NCBI RefSeq assembly: GCF_011762005.1
Contig: NZ_JAASQU010000002.1
Span: 496,001-560,000, forward strand
Length of the DNA: 64,000 bases
Direction of reading: 5' to 3'
Source: Qipengyuania flava
Lineage (GTDB): Bacteria; Pseudomonadota; Alphaproteobacteria; Sphingomonadales; Sphingomonadaceae
This document shows, one piece after another, positions 16,577-25,755 of the stretch. The notes under the pieces are model-generated. The model was not told where the DNA came from. It searched no databases and saw nothing but the letters and a program-made list of their open reading frames with translations. Position numbers and translations under genes: made by a program. Numbering within the stretch: position 1 is the stretch's first letter; each line of letters begins with the position of its first letter.

Positions 16577-18499
16577 TCAGGCGCGGGCCTCTTCCACGCC
16601 TGCCGAATTGTGGCGCAGGGCGGCAAGGACCGTATCGACGATATGCGGCGCGTTGAGGCCCGCCTCGTCATATTGCTTCTCGGGCGCATCCTGGTCCTGG
16701 AAGATATCTGGCAACCGCATCGTGCGCACCTTGAGCCCGGCGTCGGTCAGGCCTTCGTCGCTGGCGTAGGTCAGCACATGCGCGCCGAGACCGCCGACAG
16801 CCCCCTCCTCGACCGTCACCACCACATCGTGGCTGCGCATCAACCTCTCGATCAGCGCAGTGTCGAGCGGCTTGGCGAAGCGCAGATCGGCAACCGTCGT
16901 CGACAGGCCCTTGGCCTCCAGCTGGTCGGCGGCCTTTTTCGCTTCCTCAAGCCGTGCGCCAAGCGACAGGATTGCCACCTTGCTGCCTTCGCGCACGATC
17001 CGGCCCTTGCCGATTTCCAGCTTCTCGAGCTGTTCGGGGATGCCCACGCCCGTGCCCGCACCGCGCGGGTAGCGGAAGGCGATCGGCCCATCGTCATATT
17101 CGGCCGCAGTATACGTCATATGCGCCAGTTCGGCCTCATCCGCCGCCGCCATCACGACCATGTTGGGAAGGGTGGCGAGATAGGTGATGTCGAACGCACC
17201 CGCGTGAGTGCAGCCATCGGCCCCGACCAGCCCCGCGCGATCGATCGCGAAACGGACGGGCAGGTTCTGGATCGCGACATCGTGCACCACCTGGTCGTAG
17301 GCACGCTGAAGGAAAGTCGAATAGATTGCCGCAAAGGGGCGCATGCCTTCGGCAGCGAGACCGGCGGCAAAGGTTACACCGTGCTGTTCGGCGATGCCGA
17401 CATCGAACGACCGGTCCGGATGCGCCTTGGCGAATTTGTCAACGCCGGTGCCACTGGGCATGGCGGCGGTGATGGCGCAGATTCGGGGATCGCTGTCGGC
17501 CAGCTTGGCCAGCGTCTCGCCGAACACGTTCTGATAGGCGGGCGGGCCCCCGGTCGACTTCTTTTGCTCGCCCGTCACCACGTCGAACTTGGCCACCCCG
17601 TGATACTTGTCAGCGCTGTTCTCGGCGGGAGCGTACCCCTTGCCCTTCTGCGTTACCACGTGGATTAGCACGGGGCCCTGTTCGCTGTCGCGGACATTCT
17701 CCAGCACCGGAATCAGGTGCTCGAGATTGTGGCCATCGATCGGGCCGACGTAATAGAAGCCAAGTTCTTCGAACAGCGTGCCGCCGGTGGCCATACCCCG
17801 GGCATATTCCTCTGCGCGTTCGAGCCCGCCCCACACGCGGCGGCCGAGCTTCTTGGCGATTTTCGAAGCCATGGTGCGCAGGCCGAGATATTCGCTCGAG
17901 GACACCATCCGCGCCAGGTATGCCGAAAGTCCGCCAACCGGCGGCGCGATCGACATGTCGTTGTCGTTGAGGATGACGACCAGGCGATTGCCCGCCTGTT
18001 CGGCATTGTTCATCGCCTCATAGGCCATGCCCGCGCTCATCGCGCCGTCGCCGATCACGGCAATGCCGCGCCCCGGCCGATCCTGCATCTTGTTCGCCAT
18101 GGCGAACCCCAGCGCCGCGGAAATCGAGGTCGAGCTGTGCGCGGCCCCGAACGGGTCGTATTCGCTTTCGGAACGCTTGGTGAAGCCACTGAGGCCGCCG
18201 CCCTGCCGCAATGTCCGGATCCGATCACGGCGCCCGGTCAAAATCTTGTGCGGGTAGCACTGGTGGCCCACGTCCCACACCAGCTTGTCCTGCGGAGTGT
18301 CGAAGACATAGTGAATCGCGGCGGTCAGTTCGACCACCCCCAGCCCCGAACCGAGATGCCCGCCGGTCTGCCCGACGGCGTCGATCACTTCGGCACGCAA
18401 TTCGTCGGAGAGTTTGCGCAGCTGCGATTTGTCCAGCTTGCGCAGATCTTCGGGGGTATTGACCGTATCAAGCAACGGCGTTTCAGGGCGGGTACTCAT
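16577..18499 (-). CDS. dxs: 1-deoxy-D-xylulose-5-phosphate synthase
   Basis: DXS condenses pyruvate and glyceraldehyde-3-phosphate with thiamine diphosphate, the first step of the MEP isoprenoid pathway feeding quinones and carotenoids. The 640-residue protein shows His48 in GGHLGSGLG, His79 in [17 protein letters not shown], and the ThDP/Mg motif [17 protein letters not shown] with [23 protein letters not shown] and [14 protein letters not shown] are in the pyrimidine domain, and the C-terminal transketolase domain ends normally. Length is standard. It lies 78 bp after the Fur-family gene on the same strand. Confidence 0.97.
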   Translation of the reverse strand: MSTRPETPLLDTVNTPEDLRKLDKSQLRKLSDELRAEVIDAVGQTGGHLGSGLGVVELTAAIHYVFDTPQDKLVWDVGHQCYPHKILTGRRDRIRTLRQGGGLSGFTKRSESEYDPFGAAHSSTSISAALGFAMANKMQDRPGRGIAVIGDGAMSAGMAYEAMNNAEQAGNRLVVILNDNDMSIAPPVGGLSAYLARMVSSSEYLGLRTMASKIAKKLGRRVWGGLERAEEYARGMATGGTLFEELGFYYVGPIDGHNLEHLIPVLENVRDSEQGPVLIHVVTQKGKGYAPAENSADKYHGVAKFDVVTGEQKKSTGGPPAYQNVFGETLAKLADSDPRICAITAAMPSGTGVDKFAKAHPDRSFDVGIAEQHGVTFAAGLAAEGMRPFAAIYSTFLQRAYDQVVHDVAIQNLPVRFAIDRAGLVGADGCTHAGAFDITYLATLPNMVVMAAADEAELAHMTYTAAEYDDGPIAFRYPRGAGTGVGIPEQLEKLEIGKGRIVREGSKVAILSLGARLEEAKKAADQLEAKGLSTTVADLRFAKPLDTALIERLMRSHDVVVTVEEGAVGGLGAHVLTYASDEGLTDAGLKVRTMRLPDIFQDQDAPEKQYDEAGLNAPHIVDTVLAALRHNSAGVEEARA

Positions 18500-18577
18500 A
18501 ACGCGGCTCTACACCGGCGGATCGCAACTGTCGATGAACGCTTTGGCTGCTGAAACAATCGCTTTGCCAGAGCGATC

Positions 18578-19045
18578 TCAGCTCGCGCATTCCTCGCACA
18601 GGCCACGCAGCTCGACGACCGGGCGGACATCGCTGAAGCCGGCGTCGCTACCCGCGGTGCGCAGCGCACCGGTCACGCGGTCGTCGTCGATATGCAGAGC
18701 CTTGCCGCAATCGTCGCAAATCAGGAAAATGCAATCGTGGCGGCATCCCGGATGCGTGTTCACGAGATAGGCATTCGCGCTCTCGATGCGTTTTGCGAGA
18801 TTGGTCCGCACGAAGAGGTCGAGGATACGATAGACGCTGTTGGGCGCCACGCGTTTGCCGCGTGACTGCGAAAGATTGTCGGCGATATCGTAGGCACTGG
18901 CTGGCTTTTCATGACGGGCCAGCTCCTCGAACACGGACTGCCGCATGCCCGTCCATTGCTCGCCGCTGTCGGTCAGCGTGTGGCGGGCAGCCTCGACGAG
19001 ATCCTCGCCTTCGTGTTCCTGATGGGCATGTGCAACTCGGGCCAT
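18578..19045 (-). CDS. Fur family transcriptional regulator, Zur-like
   Basis: A 155-residue Fur-superfamily repressor. The N-terminal winged helix covers about 25-85 (MRQSVFEELARHEKPASAYDIADNLSQSRGKRVAPNSVYRILDLFV). The C-terminal dimerisation part has HPGCRHDCIFLICDDCGKALHIDDD and a final LCEEC, giving two CxxC pairs for a structural zinc. The histidine pattern and these pairs look more like Zur than the iron regulator, but metal specificity cannot be settled by eye. The start at 19045 has no good ribosome-binding site. It follows msrA by 36 bases on the same strand and precedes dxs. Confidence 0.85.
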   Translation of the reverse strand: MARVAHAHQEHEGEDLVEAARHTLTDSGEQWTGMRQSVFEELARHEKPASAYDIADNLSQSRGKRVAPNSVYRILDLFVRTNLAKRIESANAYLVNTHPGCRHDCIFLICDDCGKALHIDDDRVTGALRTAGSDAGFSDVRPVVELRGLCEECAS

Positions 19046-19081
19046 GCCGAGGAGGTAGGACGCAGAGGCGCTGCGCGCAAG

Positions 19082-19762
19082 CTAGTCGCGCAGGAAGCGC
19101 GCGGAATAGACGCCCGGATACATCGCCTTCAGCGCCTTCACCTTAGGTGCGTCCCACCGCAGGATATAACCGTTGCGCGGGTTCTTGAGCATGAAGTTCT
19201 GATGCTCGCCCTCCGCCGGGTAGAACGCCTGCGCGCGCTCGATCCGCGTGACGATCGGCCGGTCCCAGATACCTGCTGCCTTCAGCTGCGCGAGATAGGC
19301 CTTGGCCACTGCGTTCTGCTCGGCGGACAGAGGGACGATGGCGCTGCGATAATGCGCCCCAACGTCGGGACCCTGTCGGTTCAGCTGGGTCGGGTCGGCA
19401 ACCACCGAAAAGAAGATGCGCAACAATTGGTCGTAGCGGATGACCGCGGGATCATAGGTGATCCGGACGGCCTCCGCGTGGTCGGTCACACCGCTCGAGA
19501 CGAGCTTGTAGCTGGCCTGCCGTTCGGTCCCGCCATGATAGCCGGACACGGCTGCTGTGACGCCTTTGACATGGCTGAAGACCGCCTCAACGCCCCAGAA
19601 ACAGCCGCCCGCGAACACGGCGGTCTTGAGCCCGCCCCGCTCCTTGGCCATCCGCTTGGCGGCCGGTGCCGCCACGGGATCTTCGGCGGCATGCGCCACT
19701 TGCTGGCAGGCGGTCGCGGTGACAGCGAGCGCAGCAGCAGCAAGGGCGGCGCGCACCCGCAT
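19082..19762 (-). CDS. msrA: Exported peptide-methionine (S)-S-oxide reductase MsrA
   Basis: MsrA reduces methionine-S-sulfoxide. The 226-residue product starts at the ATG at 19762, which overlaps the stop of a 43-codon ORF (TAATG), so translation is probably coupled; no separate ribosome-binding site is visible. The N-terminus is a secretion signal (MRVRAALAAAALAVTATAC), either a lipoprotein signal or a Sec signal cut after AHA. The catalytic GCFWG motif is at 53-57 (Cys54), followed by GYHGG, and HQNFMLKNP replaces the more common HQDYL. No obvious resolving cysteine is seen at the C-terminus, so recycling may need a partner. The window also has an exported MsrB. Confidence 0.93.
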   Translation of the reverse strand: MRVRAALAAAALAVTATACQQVAHAAEDPVAAPAAKRMAKERGGLKTAVFAGGCFWGVEAVFSHVKGVTAAVSGYHGGTERQASYKLVSSGVTDHAEAVRITYDPAVIRYDQLLRIFFSVVADPTQLNRQGPDVGAHYRSAIVPLSAEQNAVAKAYLAQLKAAGIWDRPIVTRIERAQAFYPAEGEHQNFMLKNPRNGYILRWDAPKVKALKAMYPGVYSARFLRD

Positions 19763-19893
19763 TAGAAGATCGACGCAACCAGTTGCGGCACCGCCTCGAT
19801 CAGGTCGGTGCCATTGACCAGCAGGATGGCGAGCGCTCCGGCACCGAAGCCGATGCCGAAATTGCGGTAGAGGTCGGGGGTGAAAAGGGACAT
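19762..19893 (-). CDS. Small membrane-like protein of 43 residues upstream of msrA
   Basis: A short ORF starting at the ATG at 19893 and ending in a TAA that shares one base with the msrA start (TAATG). Its product begins MSLFTPDLYRNFGIGFGAG, continues with a hydrophobic stretch (ALAILLVNG) and ends LVASIF. One short membrane segment is plausible. No clear ribosome-binding site precedes it (GAAAG only). I do not recognise a named family. The coupling junction, sensible composition and lack of rare codons are the reasons for calling it. It could be a leader ORF for msrA or a small envelope protein. Confidence 0.55.
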   Translation of the reverse strand: MSLFTPDLYRNFGIGFGAGALAILLVNGTDLIEAVPQLVASIF

Positions 19894-20001
19894 GACGGGG
19901 GGCTTTCGTTACGCTTGCCCACATGGTTACACCCGCTGCTCTTGCAGGCTCCTTAATGCGCCCGTCGTCGGCCGTTCAGCTTCCTTCGTCGATTGACAGC
20001 C

Positions 20002-21588
20002 TTAGTGGCGGAAATGCCGCATCCCGGTGAAGACCATCGCGAGGTCGTTGGCATCGGCCGCAGCAATAACCTCCTCGTCCCGAATCGACCCGCCCGGCTG
20101 AATGATTGCCGTGGCTCCGGCCTCCGCCGCCGCGAGCAGGCCATCGGCAAAGGGGAAGAACGCGTCCGATGCGACCGCGCTGCCGACCGTGCGCGATGCG
20201 TCCCAACCGTATTTTTCGGCCGCTTCGGCCGCTTTCATCGCGGCGATACGGCTCGAATCGCGGCGGTTCATTTGGCCCGCACCGATTCCGGCCGTTGCCC
20301 CGCCCTTGGCATATACGATCGCGTTGGATTTGACGTGACGCGCAACGGTCCAGGCGAACAGGCAGTCTTTCAGTTCCTGTTCGGTCGGCTGACGCTGCGT
20401 GACGACGTTGAGGTCGGCCTCGCTTATCGCGCCATTGTCGCGCGTTTGGACGAGCAACCCACCGGTGATCGGCTTGACCGCGAGCCCTCCGCGTCGGGGA
20501 TCAGGCAGCTCGCCCGTGACCAGCAGCCGCAAGTTCTTCTTTTTGGCGAAAGCCGCCTTGGCCGACTCGCTGACGGATGGCGCGATGACCACTTCGGTGA
20601 AGATTTCGCAGATCGCCTCTGCGGTGGCTCCGTCGAGCTCGCTATTGACCGCGACGATACCGCCGAAGGCCGATACGCTGTCGCAGGCAAGCGCCTCGTT
20701 CCACGCTTCGAGCAAGGTGCCCGCCTGCGCGACGCCGCACGGATTGGCGTGCTTGACGATCACCACTGCGGGCGCGCCCCCGGCAAACTCCGCACAAAGT
20801 TCGAGCGCGGCATCGGCATCGTTGTAATTGTTGTAGCTGAGCTCCTTGCCCTGCAGCTGCTCGGCCTGGGCGATACCATGCTGGTGCGGCCCCGACGGCG
20901 TATAAAGCGCAGCCTGCTGGTGCGGATTCTCGCCATAGCGCAGCGTGACGGGCGCCTTGCCGTTGACCGCGAGAAAATCGGGAAAGAGCTGCTGCTGGTC
21001 GGCAAAGGCGAACCACTGGCTGATCATGCTGTCATAAGCCGCAGTCGCCGCGAAGGCCTTGGCAGCGCACTTGCGCCGGAAGTCGAGCGAGGTCGCCCCC
21101 GCGTCTTCGAGTTCGGCCAGCAGCGTGGGATAGTCAGCCGGATCGGTGACGATGGTGACGAACTGGTGGTTCTTGGCCGCGCTGCGCACCATGCTCGGCC
21201 CGCCGATATCGATGTTCTCGATGATCTCGTCGCGTTCGGCGCCCTTCGCCACCGTCGCTTCGAATGGATAGAGATTGACCACCACGAGGTCGATCGCGCC
21301 GATCGCGTGCTGTTCCATTGCAGCGGCATGTTCCGCATTGTCGCGCACCGCGAGCAGACCGCCATGCACCATCGGGTGCAGCGTCTTGACCCGCCCGTCC
21401 ATCATTTCGGGAAAGCCGGTAAGATCAAAGACGTCGCGCACCTCGAGGCCTGCTTCGCGCAACGCCCTGGCGGTACCGCCGGTCGAGACCAGTTCGACAC
21501 CCCTGGCGGCGAGCGCCCGGCCCAGTTCCACCAAGCCGCTCTTGTCGGACACCGAAAGCAGTGCCCGCTTGATCGCCACGTCAGCCAC
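20002..21588 (-). CDS. purH: Bifunctional AICAR transformylase/IMP cyclohydrolase
   Basis: PurH performs the last two steps of IMP synthesis: formyl transfer from 10-formyl-THF to AICAR, then ring closure. The 528-residue protein begins [26 protein letters not shown], with [13 protein letters not shown] and the [15 protein letters not shown] segment in the cyclohydrolase half. The transformylase half contains [13 protein letters not shown] with the catalytic Lys-His pair, [14 protein letters not shown], and ends [32 protein letters not shown]. Length and order are normal. It follows the heparinase-like gene by six bases, so rpe, the heparinase-like gene and purH look like one transcript. Confidence 0.98.
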   Translation of the reverse strand: MADVAIKRALLSVSDKSGLVELGRALAARGVELVSTGGTARALREAGLEVRDVFDLTGFPEMMDGRVKTLHPMVHGGLLAVRDNAEHAAAMEQHAIGAIDLVVVNLYPFEATVAKGAERDEIIENIDIGGPSMVRSAAKNHQFVTIVTDPADYPTLLAELEDAGATSLDFRRKCAAKAFAATAAYDSMISQWFAFADQQQLFPDFLAVNGKAPVTLRYGENPHQQAALYTPSGPHQHGIAQAEQLQGKELSYNNYNDADAALELCAEFAGGAPAVVIVKHANPCGVAQAGTLLEAWNEALACDSVSAFGGIVAVNSELDGATAEAICEIFTEVVIAPSVSESAKAAFAKKKNLRLLVTGELPDPRRGGLAVKPITGGLLVQTRDNGAISEADLNVVTQRQPTEQELKDCLFAWTVARHVKSNAIVYAKGGATAGIGAGQMNRRDSSRIAAMKAAEAAEKYGWDASRTVGSAVASDAFFPFADGLLAAAEAGATAIIQPGGSIRDEEVIAAADANDLAMVFTGMRHFRH

Positions 21589-21594
21589 GTAATT

Positions 21595-23457
21595 TCACCC
21601 CATGCGTTTGAGCAGCCAGGGGAAGCGTCCCCCGCTGCGCGATGTCAGCCCCTCGACGACCAGTTGCTTGGTGGCCCGCGGGCGTCCCTGCCCGTCCACC
21701 CACAGACTGTCCTCGATCGCGATTTGCGCCTCGCCGCTATCGCCTCCGAGCCGGAATTGCCAGTAGCTTCCGTCGGGCAGCGCGAGGCCTGCACCGCGAC
21801 AATCGTCGGCCAGGCCGGCCTCGATCCCGTAGCCGAGGTGGAAGCGGATGGCGAAAGCGATCTTGCCGCGTTTGCCCTGGCGGCCCGAGGGCTCGAGTAC
21901 GTCCTCGCCCGACAGGCCGCTGCCATCGGCACCCAGCAGCAGCGTGCGCCGATGGATCAGCCCGAAACGCGCGGCATAGCCATTGTGCGAGGCTTCCAGC
22001 CGTGCTGCATCGCGCCCCTTCTGCTTGACGGCCGTTCGCGCGATTTCGACCTCCTCGACACCCTTGCCGATCTGCCCCTTGATGAGCACCGCGGTCGAAT
22101 TGGCATCGTCGAGCACCAGCGTGGAATGGGCGGCACTGCCCCGCAGACCCTGCTCGATCCGCACCGGAACCAGTCCGCCCGCCAGTTCCCCACCCCCGCA
22201 ATTGACGATGATCCGCTGTTCGCCATGCGAGAGCTCGAAGGCGAGCGTGGACGCGCAGCCATAGCGCGCATGACGCGACCTCGGCGGCGGCGCCGCATCG
22301 AGCACCAGTGTCGCCTTGCCCGCATCGACCCGCTGGTAACCCCAGTGGCGGCTGTCCTTGCCCGGCCGTGCGCGAATGCCGCTTGCCGCGATCAGGGCAT
22401 CGACCCGCAAAGCCGAGGTCGCGCCCGCGCCCTGCCAGCTGCCCAGACCCCGATCGCCCATTCTCAAGGCAAGTAGCGGGGGGACGAGCAGTGCAAGCAT
22501 GGTCTCGAGCGCGGTGGGCGGCTCGCGATCGACAGCGGCGTAGCAGGCGCGCAGATCAATCAGCATCGCGATCGCCTCCATCTGCGCCAGCGGGCTGCGC
22601 GACAGGACACCGCCGTCTTCGCTGACCAGTTCGCCGAGCGCGCGCAACAAGCCCATTTCGCCGAACAGGCGGCGCGGGCGGCCATCGGGCAGCAGCAGGC
22701 CGGCAGCCACGATCGCGCACCAGCCAGCAACCTGGCCGAGACCGTCCTCGGCCCGGGCAACTTGCCGATCGAGATAGCGGGCGTGCGCTTCCATCGCGTC
22801 GAGCGCCTGGCCGCGCAGGCGGGCATCGCCGCCCAACAGCAGCGGCGCATTGACCAGCCAGGCGAGCAGCCGCAGACCGGTATGCTCGACCGTCCATGCG
22901 GGCCCGCGTGCGGGCACGGGATTGGCCTTCAACCACCGCGCGAGCAATTTCTCACCCAAACCCGCGCATTCCTCGCGCGGGGCGCACGCGCCGAGATCCC
23001 GCAGCCAGGTGAAACCCTGCACCACGCGCTGCACCGGGGGGGTCAGCGGCGCGTTGCTGGTAAATTCGACCTTGTCGATCGGGACCTTGAGCCCGTGAAC
23101 CAGAAATTGTCCCGCGCGCAGCGCCATTCCCGCGGCCCGCTCGCCTTCGAGCGGGCTGGCGACGGTCGCAAGCAAGCGCGGTGGCGTGGGCTTGCGCAGG
23201 GGCGCGGCAAGCACCGAACCGGGCACACCCAGGCGGTAAGCCCAGCGCACGAGGCTGTCGACCGGGCCGGTGCGCGGCGGCTGGAAATCGGCCAGCACGA
23301 GCGCGCGCGCCGGTTCGAGCGGAAGGGCTTCGGGCAATTCCTGCGGCACTTCGGCGACCAGCGGTTCGGCACCGTCGTTCAGCGGCAATGCGGGCGCAAC
23401 GATGTCCCCTGCGGCGCCGGCGTCCTCACGCAGGAGGGTGCGGGCGCCGGGGCTCAC
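21595..23457 (-). CDS. Heparinase II/III family protein
   Basis: A 620-residue protein starting at a GTG that overlaps the rpe stop (GTGA). The N-terminal 330 residues form an alpha-helical toroid-like region ([73 protein letters not shown]). The C-terminal half is beta-rich with [45 protein letters not shown] and [19 protein letters not shown], the heparinase II/III C-terminal pattern. No signal peptide is seen, unlike true secreted polysaccharide lyases. This gene regularly neighbours purH in alphaproteobacteria to my knowledge, and its real function is not established; cell-envelope glycan handling is a guess. Confidence 0.82.
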   Translation of the reverse strand: MSPGARTLLREDAGAAGDIVAPALPLNDGAEPLVAEVPQELPEALPLEPARALVLADFQPPRTGPVDSLVRWAYRLGVPGSVLAAPLRKPTPPRLLATVASPLEGERAAGMALRAGQFLVHGLKVPIDKVEFTSNAPLTPPVQRVVQGFTWLRDLGACAPREECAGLGEKLLARWLKANPVPARGPAWTVEHTGLRLLAWLVNAPLLLGGDARLRGQALDAMEAHARYLDRQVARAEDGLGQVAGWCAIVAAGLLLPDGRPRRLFGEMGLLRALGELVSEDGGVLSRSPLAQMEAIAMLIDLRACYAAVDREPPTALETMLALLVPPLLALRMGDRGLGSWQGAGATSALRVDALIAASGIRARPGKDSRHWGYQRVDAGKATLVLDAAPPPRSRHARYGCASTLAFELSHGEQRIIVNCGGGELAGGLVPVRIEQGLRGSAAHSTLVLDDANSTAVLIKGQIGKGVEEVEIARTAVKQKGRDAARLEASHNGYAARFGLIHRRTLLLGADGSGLSGEDVLEPSGRQGKRGKIAFAIRFHLGYGIEAGLADDCRGAGLALPDGSYWQFRLGGDSGEAQIAIEDSLWVDGQGRPRATKQLVVEGLTSRSGGRFPWLLKRMG

Positions 23458-24116
23458 TCGCCGCCCTTCAGCGCGGCGATGTTTGCGGCATATTGCTCCG
23501 GACCGCCCTTAAAGGTGGCCGAGCCGGCGACCAGAACATCGGCCCCGGCATCGACGCACAGCCGTGCCGTCTCGGCATTGACGCCGCCGTCCACCTCGAG
23601 ATGGATCGGCTTGCCAAGCGCATCGATACGCTTGCGGATCGCCTCGACCTTACGCAGCTGCGAATGGATGAAGCTCTGCCCGCCAAAGCCGGGATTGACG
23701 CTCATCACCAGTACGAGGTCGACGTCCTCGAGAATGTAATCGAGCGCTTCGACCGGCGTGCCGGGATTGAGCACGACACCCGCCTTCTTCCCGAGATTAC
23801 CAATCGCCTGCAGCGTGCGATGGATATGCGGGCCCGCTTCCGGGTGAACCGTGATGATATCCGCGCCGGCCTCGGCGAATGCCTCGAGATAGGGATCGAT
23901 CGGCGCGATCATCAGATGCACGTCGAACGGCTTGTCGGTATGCGGCCGCAGCGCCTTAACCACGGCGGGGCCGATGGTAATGTTGGGCACATAATGACCG
24001 TCCATCACGTCGACATGAATCCAGTCGGCCCCCGCGGCGTCGATCGCGCGCACCTCTTCGCCCAGCGCGGCGAAGTCGGCGGACAGGATCGAAGGGGAAA
24101 TCAAAGGAGTGGTCAT
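23454..24116 (-). CDS. rpe: Ribulose-phosphate 3-epimerase
   Basis: Interconverts ribulose-5-phosphate and xylulose-5-phosphate in the pentose phosphate pathway. The 220-residue TIM barrel begins [16 protein letters not shown], with the metal-binding [32 protein letters not shown] with the catalytic region, and [12 protein letters not shown] followed by AGSATF for phosphate binding. All hallmark residues are present and length is standard. It is first in a run with the heparinase-like gene and purH. Confidence 0.97.
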   Translation of the reverse strand: MTTPLISPSILSADFAALGEEVRAIDAAGADWIHVDVMDGHYVPNITIGPAVVKALRPHTDKPFDVHLMIAPIDPYLEAFAEAGADIITVHPEAGPHIHRTLQAIGNLGKKAGVVLNPGTPVEALDYILEDVDLVLVMSVNPGFGGQSFIHSQLRKVEAIRKRIDALGKPIHLEVDGGVNAETARLCVDAGADVLVAGSATFKGGPEQYAANIAALKGGE

Positions 24117-24255
24117 GGCAGCGCGGCAGGCCTCGGGTCGCGGCGGTAATTCTGGGCCAGCCCTACGCGCGCGAAAGGAGGGTTAACAAGCGATGCGATC
24201 GCGCTTTTCCACATGGGCCGCGACCTCACGGCAGCCCGCCCCTGCAATCTACGCA

Positions 24256-24276
24256 GCAATTCAGCCGCAATTCAGC
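24256..24276. repeat. Short direct repeat in the leader of the first DUF2141 gene
   Basis: GCAATTCAGC occurs at 24256-24265 and again at 24267-24276, an exact 11-base period, about one helical turn. The spacing would place two protein contacts on the same DNA face. It lies between divergent rpe and the DUF2141 gene, about 95 bases before the latter. Confidence 0.35.
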
Positions 24277-24302
24277 GCTATCTGCTAGAACAATCCCATA
24301 TC

Positions 24303-24316
24303 CGGGGCATGCCCCG
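24303..24316. promoter_or_regulatory. Perfect 14 bp palindrome upstream of the DUF2141 gene
   Basis: CGGGGCATGCCCCG is self-complementary and lies 54 bases before the gene start in a 254 bp intergenic region. It could be an operator or a leader hairpin with almost no loop. No regulator is suggested. Confidence 0.35.
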
Positions 24317-24370
24317 TCGTTGCCGGGACCATCCGCCGGACCGTAGCCACAAGACACGGAATACCGATCT

Positions 24371-24868
24371 ATGAAACGCACCCTCGTCGCCACCACCGGC
24401 CTCGCCGCGCTTGCGCTCACCGCACTCGCCGCGCCTGCGCCTGCCGAAGCGCAATATCGCCAGAAGATCAGCAACAATCCCGCGAAATGTGCCGCCGGCG
24501 CGGGCCCGGCGGTGCGCGTCACGGTCACCGACATTCGCGAAAGCACGGGTACCATGCGCGTGCAGAGCTATCGCGGGACCAAGGAGGACTGGCTCGAGAA
24601 GGGCAAGTGGATCTACCGCATGGAAGCGCCCGCGAAGGCGGGTTCGATGACCTTCTGCATGCCGCTGCCAAGGCCCGGCACCTATGCCATTGCAGTGCGC
24701 CACGATGTCAACGGGAACGGCGATACCGACATCTTCGCCGATGGCGGTGCAATGTCGAACAATCCCAGCATCAACATCTGGAACCTGGGCAAACCGAGCT
24801 ACAAGAAAACCCGCTTCGACGTCGGCCCGGGTGTCGAATCGATTTCGATCCGGATGCGCTACCGCTGA
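24371..24868 (+). CDS. DUF2141 domain secreted protein (first copy)
   Basis: A 165-residue protein with a Sec signal (MKRTLVATTGLAALALTALAAPAPAEA). The mature part has the DUF2141 beta pattern: VRVTVTDIRESTGTMRVQSY, FCMPLPRPGTYAIAVRHDVNGNGDTD (a calcium-like DxNxNGxxD stretch at about 114-123), then a MSNNPSINIWNLGKPSYKKTRFDV segment and the ending ISIRMRYR. The molecular function of the family is unknown. A paralogue with the same ending lies at 31053-31508. Its stop overlaps the convergent cytidylyltransferase-like gene by 10 bases. Confidence 0.85.
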   Translation: MKRTLVATTGLAALALTALAAPAPAEAQYRQKISNNPAKCAAGAGPAVRVTVTDIRESTGTMRVQSYRGTKEDWLEKGKWIYRMEAPAKAGSMTFCMPLPRPGTYAIAVRHDVNGNGDTDIFADGGAMSNNPSINIWNLGKPSYKKTRFDVGPGVESISIRMRYR

Positions 24869-25755
24869 TCGCGGCGCTTGCGCCACAGCTCGAAAAGCGC
24901 CCCCGGGGCCGCCAGCAGCGGGTAGCGTGAGCGAAAGGGCGTCACCTCGAGCGTGATGCCGGTATGTCGGTGGAGTTTCCAAGCGGCATAATCGGCCGCG
25001 CCGTCGAATGTCGTGGTGGCCTTGGCCAGACGCAACAGGTTGAGCGGCTTGCCCAGCCGGGCCCGTCGGCGCCACCAGCGCAAGACCCGGTTCCTCTCGT
25101 CCGGCGCGAGCGACGGGCACAGCGTCGTTCCGTCGCGCGCATATCCGATTCCATCGGCCTGCCAGGCGAGCGGCAGAAGCCCGTCGAAATGCGCGGCATT
25201 GACCTCGAGGATCGCGTTCTCGCGACCAGGCTTCTCGACCCTGAACTCCGCCTCGTAAGTGGCACGAAACAGCGCCCGCCAATAGTCATCCGCGGATCCG
25301 CTATCGGGCCCGACCGCTGCCGCCAGCCGTGCCGCGGTGCGCGCGGCCGATCCAAGTGCATCGAGCACCGCACTGCGCGCGGTCTCATCGGCATGCCAGG
25401 CAAGAGTGGAGGGCTGGACGAAACGGGCCCAGATCGTCGTGTCGCGCGACGTACCCCCGGCCGCCTGCGCGAATTGCGCAAGCGACATGGTCGCGATCTT
25501 GGCGCGCAGCCGGATGCCCGAATGGTCCCATTCGCGATAGCTCACCCGCGGCCAGATACGTTCGCGCTGCGGCCCAGGCAGGAGCACGTAGAAATCGAGT
25601 ACGCCCTCGATCGACCCCGTGCGCAGATTGGAGCCGTAGAACAGGACCGCCACCCCACCGGCTTCTTCCCCAAGCCGGCGTGCGAAAGCGGCCACCTCAT
25701 CGCGCACGGGCCGTTCGAGCGTCGCGGCGATGCGATCGGCAAGCGTGTCGGTCAC
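24859..25755 (-). CDS. Probable Tam41-like nucleotidyltransferase (candidate phosphatidate cytidylyltransferase)
   Basis: A 298-residue protein starting at the GTG at 25755, which overlaps the DAG kinase stop by four bases. It has VAVLFYGSNLRTGSIEGVLDFYVLL, in which GS (41-42) and Asp54 match the nucleotidyltransferase pattern GS-x(n)-DF. Further on lie TTIWARFVQPS and AEFRVEKPGRENAILEVNAAHFDGLL, which recall the Tam41/Mmp37 order (GSG..DF..., KP, DxRM..EN..K...IV....F). Tam41 is the mitochondrial enzyme making CDP-diacylglycerol from phosphatidic acid and CTP. Coupling to a DAG kinase, which makes phosphatidic acid, supports this. No membrane helix is evident. The fold call is fairly good; the specific activity is inference. 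Confidence 0.6.
   Translation of the reverse strand: MTDTLADRIAATLERPVRDEVAAFARRLGEEAGGVAVLFYGSNLRTGSIEGVLDFYVLLPGPQRERIWPRVSYREWDHSGIRLRAKIATMSLAQFAQAAGGTSRDTTIWARFVQPSTLAWHADETARSAVLDALGSAARTAARLAAAVGPDSGSADDYWRALFRATYEAEFRVEKPGRENAILEVNAAHFDGLLPLAWQADGIGYARDGTTLCPSLAPDERNRVLRWWRRRARLGKPLNLLRLAKATTTFDGAADYAAWKLHRHTGITLEVTPFRSRYPLLAAPGALFELWRKRRDQR

Noticed and set aside
19993-22476. 827-codon open frame on the plus strand
   Set aside because: It is antisense to purH and the heparinase-like gene, whose motifs are clear. High GC content removes stops from the opposite frame; the product is arginine/aspartate-rich without family motifs.
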